The notes under the pieces are model-generated. The model searched no databases and was not told the DNA's origin. It saw nothing but the letters and a program-made list of their open reading frames with translations. DNA of 64,000 nt from Rhodospirillum rubrum ATCC 11170 (GTDB taxonomy: Bacteria; Pseudomonadota; Alphaproteobacteria; Rhodospirillales; Rhodospirillaceae), in assembly GCF_000013085.1 (NCBI RefSeq), contig NC_007643.1, positions 2,031,001-2,095,000 of the forward strand, read 5' to 3'. Both the position numbers and the translations under genes were made by a program. Below are positions 21,341 through 29,815 of this stretch, in pieces. Positions within the stretch are counted from its first letter, which is position 1. Each line of letters starts with the position of its first letter.

Positions 21341-22189
21341 TCAGATACGGCCCCTTATCCCGGTCCAGAACAGCGAGAACGGCCGGCGGACGATGGTCCA
21401 CAGGCCGGGATCGGCCGGGTCGCCGCCGCTTTGGCGCAACAGGGCCAGATAGGGGCGGGCCAGCGGGGCGAGCAGAAACGGCGAGAGATGGCGGCGGTCG
21501 ATGCGCCGGCGCAGGGCCCGGGCCTCGGCCAACAGGTCCTCGACCTCGCCCACCAGATCCAAGCATAGGGCCTTTGCCGCCTCCGTGACCGGTGGCGCCG
21601 ATAAATCCTCGCGGGTGACGCCGCGCTCGTCGGCTAACTGCGATGGCAGGTAAAGGCGACCCTGGGCGGCCATCGGGCACAGCGTCCGCACCACGCCGAG
21701 CAGTCCCCAGGCCGTTCCCACATGGCCGGCGGCGGCGATCGTCGACGGATCGGCGCCCAGCAGGGCGGCGGCCATCCTCGACAGCCCGCCGGCGGTGTCC
21801 TCGGCATAGCCGCGAAGATCGGCCGGGGTGGCGAAGGGCTCGGCGGCGAGATCAAGCCGCCGCGCCGCGATGGCGGCGCTCAACGTCGGGCGGTCAAGCC
21901 GGCCGCCGGCGATCAACCGCTCCATCGCCTCGCCAACCGGATGGCCGCGGGCGATCACCGCGCCGCTGAAGGCCCCCTCGCACAGGTCATGCCACCATTG
22001 CAGACGCATCTCGCCGATCAAAGCCTCGCTGACCGTTTCGGCGATGCGGGCGATTTCGACGTTAAAGGCATAAAGCGCCATCAGATTTTCCCGTTGTTCA
22101 GCCGGAGCGAACAGCGCGGTCTGAAAGCGGTTGGGATCAAAGTCGCGCACCGCGCCGGCCAGCGGCGAGAGGTCTTCGGCTTGGGCCAT
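21341..22189 (-). CDS. Phytoene/squalene synthase-like protein, NDUFAF6 type
   Basis: A 282-residue protein with the all-helical fold of squalene/phytoene synthases but without their metal-binding aspartate motifs: where enzymes have DxxxD, this one reads YAFNVEIARIAETVSEALIGEMRLQWW. That is the pattern of the NDUFAF6 (C8orf38) group, which in mitochondria helps assemble respiratory complex I, and alphaproteobacteria keep a homologue. I start it at MAQAEDL (22189), preceded by GAAGGAC, rather than 25 codons upstream. A prenyl transferase activity is therefore unlikely. Its position apart from nuo genes gives no extra support for the complex I role, which is inferred from family. Confidence 0.8.
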   Translation of the reverse strand: MAQAEDLSPLAGAVRDFDPNRFQTALFAPAEQRENLMALYAFNVEIARIAETVSEALIGEMRLQWWHDLCEGAFSGAVIARGHPVGEAMERLIAGGRLDRPTLSAAIAARRLDLAAEPFATPADLRGYAEDTAGGLSRMAAALLGADPSTIAAAGHVGTAWGLLGVVRTLCPMAAQGRLYLPSQLADERGVTREDLSAPPVTEAAKALCLDLVGEVEDLLAEARALRRRIDRRHLSPFLLAPLARPYLALLRQSGGDPADPGLWTIVRRPFSLFWTGIRGRI

Positions 22190-22369
22190 CGGAACGTCCT
22201 TCTTCGTGGTCCGTTGGGCGTAAAGAGGGGGCGCCCCAGGTGATTTTGCCCGATACCCCTTCAAATTCGTCGGGAACCCCCATAAATGGCGTATATCGCC
22301 TGCGAACCCGCCATCGGTTTTCCCGACGATCGGGAGAGCGGCGACACAAACAATCTAGGAGAGATCGAC

Positions 22370-22969
22370 ATGGCTTTCGAACTGCCGCCCCTGCCCTTCG
22401 CCAAGGAGGCCCTGGAGCCGCATATTTCAGCCAAGACTTTCGAATTTCATCATGGCAAGCATCATAACGCCTATGTCACCACCCTCAATTCGTTGATCAA
22501 AGATACCCCCCTGGCCGATAAGTCGCTTGAGGATATCATTACCACCGTGGCCGGCGACGCCGCCAAGACCCCGGTCTTCAACAATGCCGCCCAGGTGTGG
22601 AACCACACGTTTTTCTGGAACAGCCTGTCGCCGACCGGCGGCGGCCAGCCGACCGGCGCGGCCAAAGAGGCGATCGACGGCGCCTTCGGCTCGCTCGACG
22701 CCTTCAAGGAGCAGTTCAAGCAGGCCGGCGTCACCCAATTCGGCAGTGGCTGGGCTTGGCTGGTGGTGGACGGCGGCAAGCTGTCGATCGCCAAGACGCC
22801 CAATGCCGAATTGCCCCTGACCAAGGGCCAGACCGCCGTTCTGACCTGCGATGTCTGGGAGCATGCCTATTATCTGGATTACCAGAATCGCCGCCCCGAC
22901 TTCCTGCAGACCTTCCTGGATCACCTCGTGAACTGGGACTTCCTGGCGGCCAATCTGGCCAAGGCCTGA
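22370..22969 (+). CDS. sodB: Superoxide dismutase [Fe]
   Basis: SodB converts superoxide to oxygen and hydrogen peroxide in the cytoplasm. Metal ligands are His27 (in EFHHGKHH), His79 (WNHTFFW), Asp161 and His165 (CDVWEHAYY). The GSGWAW motif and the Fe-type features AAQVWNHTFFW and FGSGW support iron rather than manganese, though this cannot be settled by sequence alone. At 199 residues the length is standard. The ATG follows TAGGAGAG. There is no signal peptide. It is preceded by the divergent NDUFAF6-like gene and followed by a GNAT gene on the same strand. Confidence 0.95.
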   Translation: MAFELPPLPFAKEALEPHISAKTFEFHHGKHHNAYVTTLNSLIKDTPLADKSLEDIITTVAGDAAKTPVFNNAAQVWNHTFFWNSLSPTGGGQPTGAAKEAIDGAFGSLDAFKEQFKQAGVTQFGSGWAWLVVDGGKLSIAKTPNAELPLTKGQTAVLTCDVWEHAYYLDYQNRRPDFLQTFLDHLVNWDFLAANLAKA

Positions 22970-23119
22970 TCGGCGCCGGGCGCGCGGCGGCGAAACGGCT
23001 GTTTGGCCCCCGCAAAGGGGCCGGCGCGTCGCCGTCGCCGCCCGCCACGGTTGCCCCGGCTGCCCGGTTATGGCACCGTCCCCCCCAGTCGACGAAACCG
23101 ATGGGAGGTATGTCAGGGT

Positions 23120-23704
23120 ATGAACGAAGTCATCACGGTCCGGGATGCGGCGGAAAGCGACGCCCCGTCCATCGCCCGGCTTTTCGTTCAGGCCGGGGAA
23201 GGCCTTTACGAATTTCTTCTTGGCGGCCTGATCCCCGACATGGAATCTTGGCAGATGGTCAGCCATCTGGTGGAGGCCGGCGACAGCCCGATCGGCTGGC
23301 CCGAATGCCGCGTCGCCGTGATGGAGGACACCGTTGTCGGCATGGTCAACGCCTTCCCGGTCGAGCGCCTCGATGAATTGTCCCTGGATCTGATCCCGGC
23401 CGACCGCACCAACCATTTGGCGCCTCTGTTCGCCCTGCGCGATGCCGGAAGCATGCTGATCAACGCCATGGCGGTCAGCCCGACCCAGCGCGGCGCCGGT
23501 ATCGGCCGCAAGCTGGTCGGCGAGGCCCTGGGCATGGCCGGGGCCGAGGGCCGCAAGCGGGTCAGCCTGCAGGTCTGGTCGACCAACACCCGGGCGATCG
23601 CCCTTTACGAGGATTTCGGCTTCCAGGTGACCGGCGAGATCACCTTGCCCTTCACCCCCCGCCTGTCCGCCCGCCGCACGCTGTTGATGGCCCGCGAGAT
23701 CTAA
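23120..23704 (+). CDS. GNAT-family N-acetyltransferase
   Basis: A 194-residue acetyltransferase that would transfer an acetyl group from acetyl-CoA to an amine. The acetyl-CoA-binding motif is INAMAVSPTQRGAGIGRKLV (about 114-133; Q/RxxGxG/A as QRGAGIG), and the C-terminal NTRAIALYEDFGFQVTGE motif B is typical of RimI-like enzymes. The ATG at 23120 follows GTCAGGGT; longer starts add arginine-rich junk. The substrate cannot be told. It lies 150 bases after sodB on the same strand. Confidence 0.88.
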   Translation: MNEVITVRDAAESDAPSIARLFVQAGEGLYEFLLGGLIPDMESWQMVSHLVEAGDSPIGWPECRVAVMEDTVVGMVNAFPVERLDELSLDLIPADRTNHLAPLFALRDAGSMLINAMAVSPTQRGAGIGRKLVGEALGMAGAEGRKRVSLQVWSTNTRAIALYEDFGFQVTGEITLPFTPRLSARRTLLMAREI

Positions 23705-23758
23705 CAAGGCCCCTCTTTCCGCCGCTCGCCGGATCGCTTCGGCGGGCGACGGTCGCTT

Positions 23759-24133
23759 TTATAGGGCGATCAGCGCCGCCGCCACCCGGCGATCCTCCTG
23801 GATCAGCACGTTGTAGGTCCGGCAGGCGGCCCCCGTGTCCATGGTCTCGGGGGCGATCCCGGCCGCGCTCAGGGCCTCGCGCAGCGGGCGCGGCAACAAG
23901 GTCATGCGCGGCCCACAGCCGATGAGCACGATATCGAGATCCTCGGCCATGGCCAGCAGCGGCGCCAGACTGGCGAGGTCCATCTCGTCGATGCGGGTGG
24001 CCACCCAGGGAAAAACCCGTTCGGGGGTGACAAGAAGCGAGCCCAGATGGCGCTCGCCGCTCACCCGGAAGCCGCCATCGCCATAGGCTTCGACCACCCG
24101 CCGGCTGGCGGGAATTTCCATCTTCAATTCCAT
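23759..24133 (-). CDS. Mth938-domain protein (NDUFAF3-like, DUF498)
   Basis: A 124-residue soluble protein of the Mth938/DUF498 family, whose human member NDUFAF3 (C3orf60) takes part in complex I assembly. The conserved VSGERHLGSLLVTPERVFPW and DIVLIGCGPRM motifs are present, as is the C-terminal TYNVLIQEDRRVAAALI. It is the last gene after yajC, secD and secF, with a 35-base gap to secF. Bacterial members are often next to secDF, which suggests a link to membrane protein insertion; that link is inference. Confidence 0.85.
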   Translation of the reverse strand: MELKMEIPASRRVVEAYGDGGFRVSGERHLGSLLVTPERVFPWVATRIDEMDLASLAPLLAMAEDLDIVLIGCGPRMTLLPRPLREALSAAGIAPETMDTGAACRTYNVLIQEDRRVAAALIAL

Positions 24134-24168
24134 GGATCTGCGTCCCTTTTTTGTCCCAGATCAGGGAG

Positions 24169-25224
24169 TTAGCGGCGTTCCTTGCGGGACGGCGGAGCGG
24201 CGGCGGGCTTGGCCTGGGCGGGTTTCCCGGCGGCGACGGCGGGGGCGTTTTTGGCTTTGCCCGGGGCGGCGCGGGGCGGAGGAGTATCCTCCCCGTCGTC
24301 CTCGCCCTCCCGACCGTCGTCCGCCGTCTTGGAGCGGCCGCGAAAGGCCATCAGCGCCGGAACGGCGACATAGATCGACGACAGCGTGCCGACCACCGTT
24401 CCCCAGATAAGCGCCAGGGCGAAGCCGCGCAACTGCGGCCCGCCGAGCAGGGCGAGGCAGGCCATGGTGACCAGGGTGCTGCCCGACAGCACGATGGTGC
24501 GGGCCAGGGTGCGATTGATCGACTTGTTGACCACCGTGGCCAGCGGGGCGTCGGGGGTAAGGGCCAGTTCCTCGCGCACCCGATCAAAGATCACCACCGT
24601 GTCGTTGATCGAATAGCAGGCCACCGTCAGCAAGGCGGCGATGCTGGTCAGATCGAAGGGGATCTGAAACAGGGCGTAAAGGCCAAGCACGGCGACCACG
24701 TCATGGCTCAGGGCAAGGACGACGCCCAGGGCGTAATGCCAGTCGAAGCGCAGCCACACATAGGCCGCGATCAGCACCAGGGCGAGGGCGACGGTCAGCA
24801 GCCCGGCGATCGTCGCCTCGCCGCCCACGGTCGGGCCGACCAGATTGGTCCTGCGATAGGTCGCCCCCTCTCCCAAAGCCGTCTTGACCCCCTCCAGGGC
24901 CTGCAGCATGGCCTGATCGCCGCCGGTCTGGCGGCCGACCCGCACGGTGACGCTACGGCCATCCTCGCCATAGGTGGTCACGTCGACCTCGCCGACGACG
25001 CTCGCCCGCAAGCTCTGGCGCAGGTCGACCGGGTCCATCGCCGTCGCCGTCCGCGCCTCGACCACCAGCCCGCCGGTGAAATCGATGCCCAGATCCAGGC
25101 CGCGCAGGCCAAGGGCGAGCAGGCAGACGAGGAGCAGCGCCGCCGAAGCCGCCATCACCCGCGCGCGGCTGACAAGGAAATCATAGTGGAAGTCGGCGGT
25201 CAGTCGGGCGAAGGGACGCGGCAT
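24169..25224 (-). CDS. secF: Protein translocase subunit SecF
   Basis: SecF works with SecD in the inner membrane, using the proton gradient to aid export of proteins through SecYEG. It has six membrane segments, the first at about 25-43. The GIDFTGG motif follows the first segment and SINDTVVIFDRVRE lies in the second half. At 351 residues it is longer than the family core because of a charged Ala/Pro/Lys-rich cytoplasmic tail of about 55 residues (DDGREGEDDGEDTPPPR...). It begins 15 bases after secD. Confidence 0.95.
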   Translation of the reverse strand: MPRPFARLTADFHYDFLVSRARVMAASAALLLVCLLALGLRGLDLGIDFTGGLVVEARTATAMDPVDLRQSLRASVVGEVDVTTYGEDGRSVTVRVGRQTGGDQAMLQALEGVKTALGEGATYRRTNLVGPTVGGEATIAGLLTVALALVLIAAYVWLRFDWHYALGVVLALSHDVVAVLGLYALFQIPFDLTSIAALLTVACYSINDTVVIFDRVREELALTPDAPLATVVNKSINRTLARTIVLSGSTLVTMACLALLGGPQLRGFALALIWGTVVGTLSSIYVAVPALMAFRGRSKTADDGREGEDDGEDTPPPRAAPGKAKNAPAVAAGKPAQAKPAAAPPSRKERR

Positions 25225-25239
25225 GATGGGGCGGACCCT

Positions 25240-26706
25240 TTAAAGGGGAATGGTTTTCGGCCGCGCCAGACGCAGCCAGAGCGCGACGATCAGTCGGTTG
25301 AGCAGCATCGCCGTGAACAGGGCGCTCACGGCCCCCAGCGTCAGGGTGACGGCAAATCCCCGCACCGGTCCGCCGCCCAGCCAAAATAGCAAGGCGCCAA
25401 CGCCCAGCGTCAGGATATTGGCGTCCAGCACGGCCGAAAAGGCCTTGCCGAAGCCCGCCCGCAGCGCCTCGTCCACCGCCAGCCCGGCGCGGGCCTCCTC
25501 GCCGATGCGCTCGAAGATCAGCACGCTGGCGTCCACCGCCATGCCGATGGTCAGGGCGATGCCGGCGATGCCGGGCAAGGTCAGCGTCGCCCCCAGCCCC
25601 GATAGCATGCCAAACAGCAGGCAGAAATTAAGACCAAGGGCGATGGTGGCGAAAACCCCGAACAAACCATAGACGGCGATCAGGAAGACGGTCACCGCCA
25701 AAGCCCCCGCCGCGCTGGCCAAGGCGCCGGCGGCGACGCGATCGGCGCCCAGGCTGGGGCCGACGGTGCGTTCCTCGACGATCCGAAAGGGCGTGGGCAG
25801 GGCGCCAACGCGCAGCATCAGGGCCAGATCCTGGGCGGCGCGGGTGGAAAAGGCGCCATCGAGCAAAAGGCCGATGCCCCCCGATCCGGGCTGGCGCAGA
25901 AGGCGGACGGCCACCGCCTCGCCGTCAATCGTCGCCTCAAGTCCGCGCTCGCCGCCCTCGCCGCCGCGCATCTGGATGATGCGTCGCTCGCCGACGCCAT
26001 CAAAGCGCAGGCTGATCAAAGGTTTGCCGTTCTGAACCGTCGCCTGGGCGCTCGTCAGCCGATCGCCGTCGATCGTTCCCCCCTCGCCATTCGCCGCCCG
26101 GATCGACAACCGCGCCGGCCGCCATAGCAGGTCCCTCACCCGCTCCGAGTCGTCCAATCCGGGCAAGGCGACCAGGATGCGGCGGTCGGAGCGCCGTTCC
26201 AGACGGATTTCGCTGAGGCCCGCCTCACGCAGACGCTGGCGCAGCACTCCCAGGCCGCGGGCGACCATGCGGTCGGTGCGCTCGGCCTGGGCGATGGCGG
26301 TAAAGGTCAGGCGGATGGCCCCGGCGGGGGTGATCTCCGCCTCGGTTCCGGCTTCAAGCCCGCGCAACAGCCGCAGCGCCGCGGCGCGCTGGCCCGCATC
26401 GGCGATATCGACGACCACCGCCCCGTCCTCGCCCAGATTGGCCGCTCCACCGATGCGTTCGCCGCGCAGGGCGGCGCCGGCGCTGGCGGCCAGCGCCACC
26501 TGGGTCTCATGGACCAGGGCCGGCGCGTCAAGGTCGATCAGGAAGGTGCTGCCGCCCTTGAGGTCAAGCCCCAGGGAAAGCGGTCGCCACCAGCGCAAGC
26601 CACCCTCGCCCGCCCCGGGAACCACATTGGCTAAAGAAAAGGTGATCCCGGCCAGAACGACCAGGATCACCGGAATGGCTTTCCACAGACTGAACAAGGC
26701 GGGCAT
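25240..26706 (-). CDS. secD: Protein translocase subunit SecD
   Basis: SecD, the larger partner of SecF, here 488 residues with six membrane segments and a large periplasmic domain. GLDLKGGSTFLIDLD lies after the first segment, and GIALTIGMAVDASVLIFERIGEE in the C-terminal half is the signature of the RND-type core. The ATG at 26706 lies 207 bases after yajC; that gap holds an inverted CTAGATC/GATCTAG pair and may contain a separate promoter. Confidence 0.95.
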   Translation of the reverse strand: MPALFSLWKAIPVILVVLAGITFSLANVVPGAGEGGLRWWRPLSLGLDLKGGSTFLIDLDAPALVHETQVALAASAGAALRGERIGGAANLGEDGAVVVDIADAGQRAAALRLLRGLEAGTEAEITPAGAIRLTFTAIAQAERTDRMVARGLGVLRQRLREAGLSEIRLERRSDRRILVALPGLDDSERVRDLLWRPARLSIRAANGEGGTIDGDRLTSAQATVQNGKPLISLRFDGVGERRIIQMRGGEGGERGLEATIDGEAVAVRLLRQPGSGGIGLLLDGAFSTRAAQDLALMLRVGALPTPFRIVEERTVGPSLGADRVAAGALASAAGALAVTVFLIAVYGLFGVFATIALGLNFCLLFGMLSGLGATLTLPGIAGIALTIGMAVDASVLIFERIGEEARAGLAVDEALRAGFGKAFSAVLDANILTLGVGALLFWLGGGPVRGFAVTLTLGAVSALFTAMLLNRLIVALWLRLARPKTIPL

Positions 26707-26913
26707 CCCAGGTCTCCGACAAACGGAAAAACCAACCCGCTAGATCAAACCGCGCGCGACGAAACGCCGGTGGCGCGGATCCTTCGATCTAGAGTGGAAA
26801 AGGCGGAGGGGCGCGCCGAAGCCGAACTCCGCCCGGTCACCCCGTTGGCGGCTCCGGTTCCTGGTGATCGAACCGGTATCGCCCCAACGGACCGACGTGT
26901 GCTTGATATATAC

Positions 26914-27324
26914 TTACTTCTTGCCGCCGAAGAAGCCCTTCAGGCGCGAGGCCGGGGCATCCTTGGGGGCGGCGGGATCGACGGTATCGTTCGACGCTTC
27001 GCCGGGCACCGGCTCGGTCTTGGACAACACATTGCCGATCATATCGCGCATGACCCGAACCTTCACGTTCTCGGCGATCTCCAGGCTCAGTTCCTGTTCG
27101 TTGATCACCTTGACCACCGTGCCGATCAGGCCGCCGTTGGTAACGACCTTGTCGCCGCGCCGAACCGCGCTCAGCATCGCCTTGTGTTCCTTCATCCGGC
27201 GCTGCTGCGGGCGAATGAGCAGGAAGTAGAAGATGACAAAGATCAGAATGAGCGGCAGGAAGGCCTCCAGGCCGCCCAGCGCGCCTCCGGGAGCCGATTG
27301 GGCATAAGCCGGGGAGATAAGCAT
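26914..27324 (-). CDS. yajC: Preprotein translocase auxiliary subunit YajC
   Basis: YajC joins SecDF in the holo-translocon. It has a single membrane segment (FLPLILIFVIFYFLLI) followed by the conserved RPQQRRMKEHKAML and GDKVVTNGGLIGTV motifs. I start it at the ATG of MLISPAYAQ (27324), a common YajC start preceded by GAGGAC, giving 136 residues; an ATG seven codons upstream is possible. The C-terminal tail is proline- and lysine-rich and ends KGFFGGKK. It leads the yajC-secDF group and is divergent from the DUF815 gene. Confidence 0.92.
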   Translation of the reverse strand: MLISPAYAQSAPGGALGGLEAFLPLILIFVIFYFLLIRPQQRRMKEHKAMLSAVRRGDKVVTNGGLIGTVVKVINEQELSLEIAENVKVRVMRDMIGNVLSKTEPVPGEASNDTVDPAAPKDAPASRLKGFFGGKK

Positions 27325-27513
27325 CAGGTCCTCGTTCCATTTCATGGGTGGTCTTGGCGGGAAGCCGCCATGGCTCCACCCGCCGGGGGAGAGCGGACTA
27401 TACCCAGCCCGGTCGCCGCTTGCAAACACCCAGGGCCGGGGATTATCCAGGCCGCTGGCTTTCTTTTATGAACACCCGCGCCCGCGCGGCTTTTTCCCCG
27501 GAGTACCTCGCCG

Positions 27514-28404
27514 ATGACTCAAGTCCCGCCATCCGCCTCCCCCGCCGATCTTCTCGCCGTGCTCGAACGCATCGCCACGGCGCTTGAACGTCAGGGGGCG
27601 CCCGCCGTCCCGGCCAACAGCCTCGACGGCGCCGACGCCTTCGTCTGGCATGCGGCGGAAAGCTGGCTCGAGCCGGTTTGCCGGGTCAATCGGGTCGATA
27701 TCGCCCTGCTCCAGGGAATCGAGCGCCAGCGCCAGACCCTTTATGACAACACCCTGCGCTTCGCCCACGGCCTGCCCGCCAATAACGCCCTGCTGTGGGG
27801 GGCGCGCGGAACGGGCAAGTCGTCGCTGGTCAAGGCCGTCCACGCCAGCGTCAATCAGGCCCTGACCGCCAAGGGCGCCGCCCCGGTCGCCCTGGTCGAG
27901 ATCCACCGCGAGGATATCCCGACCCTGCCCCGGCTTCTGCGCATCCTGGCGGCCTCGGGCCGGCCCTGCCTGTTGTTTTGCGATGATCTGTCTTTTGATG
28001 GAAACGACAGCAGTTACAAGTCGTTGAAGGCCGTTCTCGAAGGCGGCATCGAAGGGCGACCCGATACGGTCATCTTCTATGCGACCTCGAACCGCCGCCA
28101 CCTTCTGGCCCGCGAGATGGTCGAGAACGAGCAATCCACCGCCCTTCACGCCGGCGAGGCGGTCGAGGAAAAGGTCAGCCTGTCCGATCGCTTCGGCCTG
28201 TGGCTGGGCTTCCACAATGTCGACCAGCCGACCTATTTCGACATCGTCGACGGCTATGCCCGGGCCTATGGCCTGGACATCGAAACCGAAGACCTCCATC
28301 GCGAGGCGCGGGAATGGTCGATGGCGCGCGGCAGCCGCTCGGGCCGCACCGCCTGGCAGTTCATCCAGGATCTCGCCGGCCGCCTGGGCAAGACCCTGGA
28401 GTAG
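27514..28404 (+). CDS. DUF815-family AAA+ ATPase
   Basis: A 296-residue ATPase of the DUF815 family. Walker A is GARGTGKSS at about 96-104, and the Walker B LLFCDDLSF and sensor region FYATSNRRHLL are intact. The arginine-rich C-terminus (ARGSRSGRTAWQFIQDL) is typical. These ATPases are widespread and of unclear role, perhaps chaperone-like. It is the only rightward gene in this part of the chromosome, converging on the nlpD-like gene with a 17-base gap. Confidence 0.88.
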   Translation: MTQVPPSASPADLLAVLERIATALERQGAPAVPANSLDGADAFVWHAAESWLEPVCRVNRVDIALLQGIERQRQTLYDNTLRFAHGLPANNALLWGARGTGKSSLVKAVHASVNQALTAKGAAPVALVEIHREDIPTLPRLLRILAASGRPCLLFCDDLSFDGNDSSYKSLKAVLEGGIEGRPDTVIFYATSNRRHLLAREMVENEQSTALHAGEAVEEKVSLSDRFGLWLGFHNVDQPTYFDIVDGYARAYGLDIETEDLHREAREWSMARGSRSGRTAWQFIQDLAGRLGKTLE

Positions 28405-28410
28405 GACAGT

Positions 28411-28462
28411 CCACCCCCATCTTACCGGCTCGCCACTTTCTGGCCGGTAAGATAGGGGGTGG
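28411..28462. repeat. 19-bp inverted repeat across the nlpD-like stop codon
   Basis: CCACCCCCATCTTACCGGC (28411-28429) pairs with its complement at 28443-28462, with one bulged A, around a 13-base loop. The left arm contains the TAA stop of the nlpD-like gene and the right arm encodes its last residues. It lies between two convergent genes and probably ends both messages, but no T-run follows in either direction. Structure seen directly; role inferred. Confidence 0.7.
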
Positions 28463-29744
28463 GATCGATGGGCTTGCCGTTGCGGCGGATCTCGAAATGG
28501 ATCTGCGGCGCGCCGACCCCGCCCGAGGACCCGACGCGGGCGATGGTCTGGCCCCGGCTGACGGTTTCGCCGCGCTTGACCAGCAGCGCGTCGTTATGGG
28601 CATAGGCGGTCATGAAACCGCCCTCGTGCTTGATCAACAGAAGATTGCCAAAGCCCCTGATTTCATTGCCGGCATAGGCGACGACGCCGGTTTCGGCGGC
28701 GGTGACCGGCGTGCCCCGGGGGGCGGCGATATTGATGCCGTCGTTATGCTGGCCCTTGGGCGTCGCGCCAAATCCCGACAGCACCGTTCCGCGCACCGGC
28801 CAGGCGAAGGCGCCCGAGCGTTCGGGCGGCGTTGGAACCGGGCCGTGGGCGGTGGCCGGAGTCGGGCTGACCGGAGCCGGGGCGGCCATCGGCGGCGCCG
28901 GCTGGGTGGTGAGCGGTGGCGCGGCCGATGGCGGCGGCCGCAAGACTCCGGTCGCGCCTTGAGCCGGCGACGAGGCGGTCGCGCCCTGGGCGGGCGAGGA
29001 CCCGGTTACGCCCTGGGCGGGCGAGGCCCCGTTTGCGCCCTGTGCGGGCGACGGTGAGCCCGCCGGAGCCTGGGTCGCGGGGGACGGGGCGGCGGCGGGA
29101 CCGCCGGGCGCCACCCAGACGCTGGTGGGCGCGGCATGGGGACTGGCCGGTGGCGCGGCCTGGGCGGTCTGGCTTCCCGGATAGGCGGCCGTACCCGGAT
29201 AGGCCGCCGCCCCGGGATAAGCCGAGGGCGGCGGCAGGGATTCGCGGGCGACGGGGATCGAGGTGGCGGCCAAGGCCTCGTCGCCGTCGCTTGGCGGCGC
29301 CTCTTCGCCGGGGATGCTCAGCGCCTGACCGACCTTGATCAGATTGGTATCGTCGATGGCGTTGAGCCGGGCCAGCCGGTTCATGTCGATCGAATAGCGC
29401 TTGGCGATGGAATACAGGGTATCGCCGCGCGCCACCGTATGGATCTTCTGGCCGGGCAGCCGCAGCACCTGACCGATATGCAAGATGAACGGCGGCGACA
29501 GGGCGTTTTCCTTGATGATCGCCGGCACCGGAATGCCGAAGCGGCGCGACACCGCATACACCGTATCGCCCTGGGCCACCGTATAGGAGCGCGCTTGGCG
29601 CTCGCTATCGGGGGTGGGGCCGAAATCGGAGGACCCGCCGCCGCAGGACGCGACGGCCAATCCTAGGGCGACCGTAAGCGCCGCCGCCCGAACGGATGGG
29701 AGACGGGGGCTTGGCCGGGATATATTCTGCGCGGACGAGGTCAT
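28422..29744 (-). CDS. nlpD: NlpD-like lipoprotein with two LysM and a degenerate LytM domain
   Basis: A 440-residue envelope lipoprotein. The signal peptide ends in the lipobox AVASC (lipidated Cys34). Two LysM peptidoglycan-binding motifs follow at about 53-97 and 101-146, then a long Pro/Ala-rich linker with a 27-bp tandem repeat (SPAQGATxS), then a C-terminal LytM/M23 domain from about 325. The zinc ligands are changed: NDGIN replaces HxGID, and QIHFEIR replaces HxHFE. As in E. coli NlpD, the domain is therefore probably an activator of an amidase rather than a peptidase. It follows surE and pcm, the classic surE-pcm-nlpD order. I start at the lipoprotein ATG (29744); an upstream ATG overlapping the pcm stop would add 25 residues. 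Confidence 0.85.
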   Translation of the reverse strand: MTSSAQNISRPSPRLPSVRAAALTVALGLAVASCGGGSSDFGPTPDSERQARSYTVAQGDTVYAVSRRFGIPVPAIIKENALSPPFILHIGQVLRLPGQKIHTVARGDTLYSIAKRYSIDMNRLARLNAIDDTNLIKVGQALSIPGEEAPPSDGDEALAATSIPVARESLPPPSAYPGAAAYPGTAAYPGSQTAQAAPPASPHAAPTSVWVAPGGPAAAPSPATQAPAGSPSPAQGANGASPAQGVTGSSPAQGATASSPAQGATGVLRPPPSAAPPLTTQPAPPMAAPAPVSPTPATAHGPVPTPPERSGAFAWPVRGTVLSGFGATPKGQHNDGINIAAPRGTPVTAAETGVVAYAGNEIRGFGNLLLIKHEGGFMTAYAHNDALLVKRGETVSRGQTIARVGSSGGVGAPQIHFEIRRNGKPIDPTPYLTGQKVASR

Positions 29745-29815
29745 GGCCCCACTATAGGGGTGCTGGTCCGCCCCCACAATGGGGCGCCAGGGCATCAGAG
29801 GTGGTAAGGGGGCGC

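Noticed and set aside
21341-22189. Phytoene synthase CrtB
   Set aside because: The DxxxD metal motifs are missing and no other carotenoid genes are nearby.
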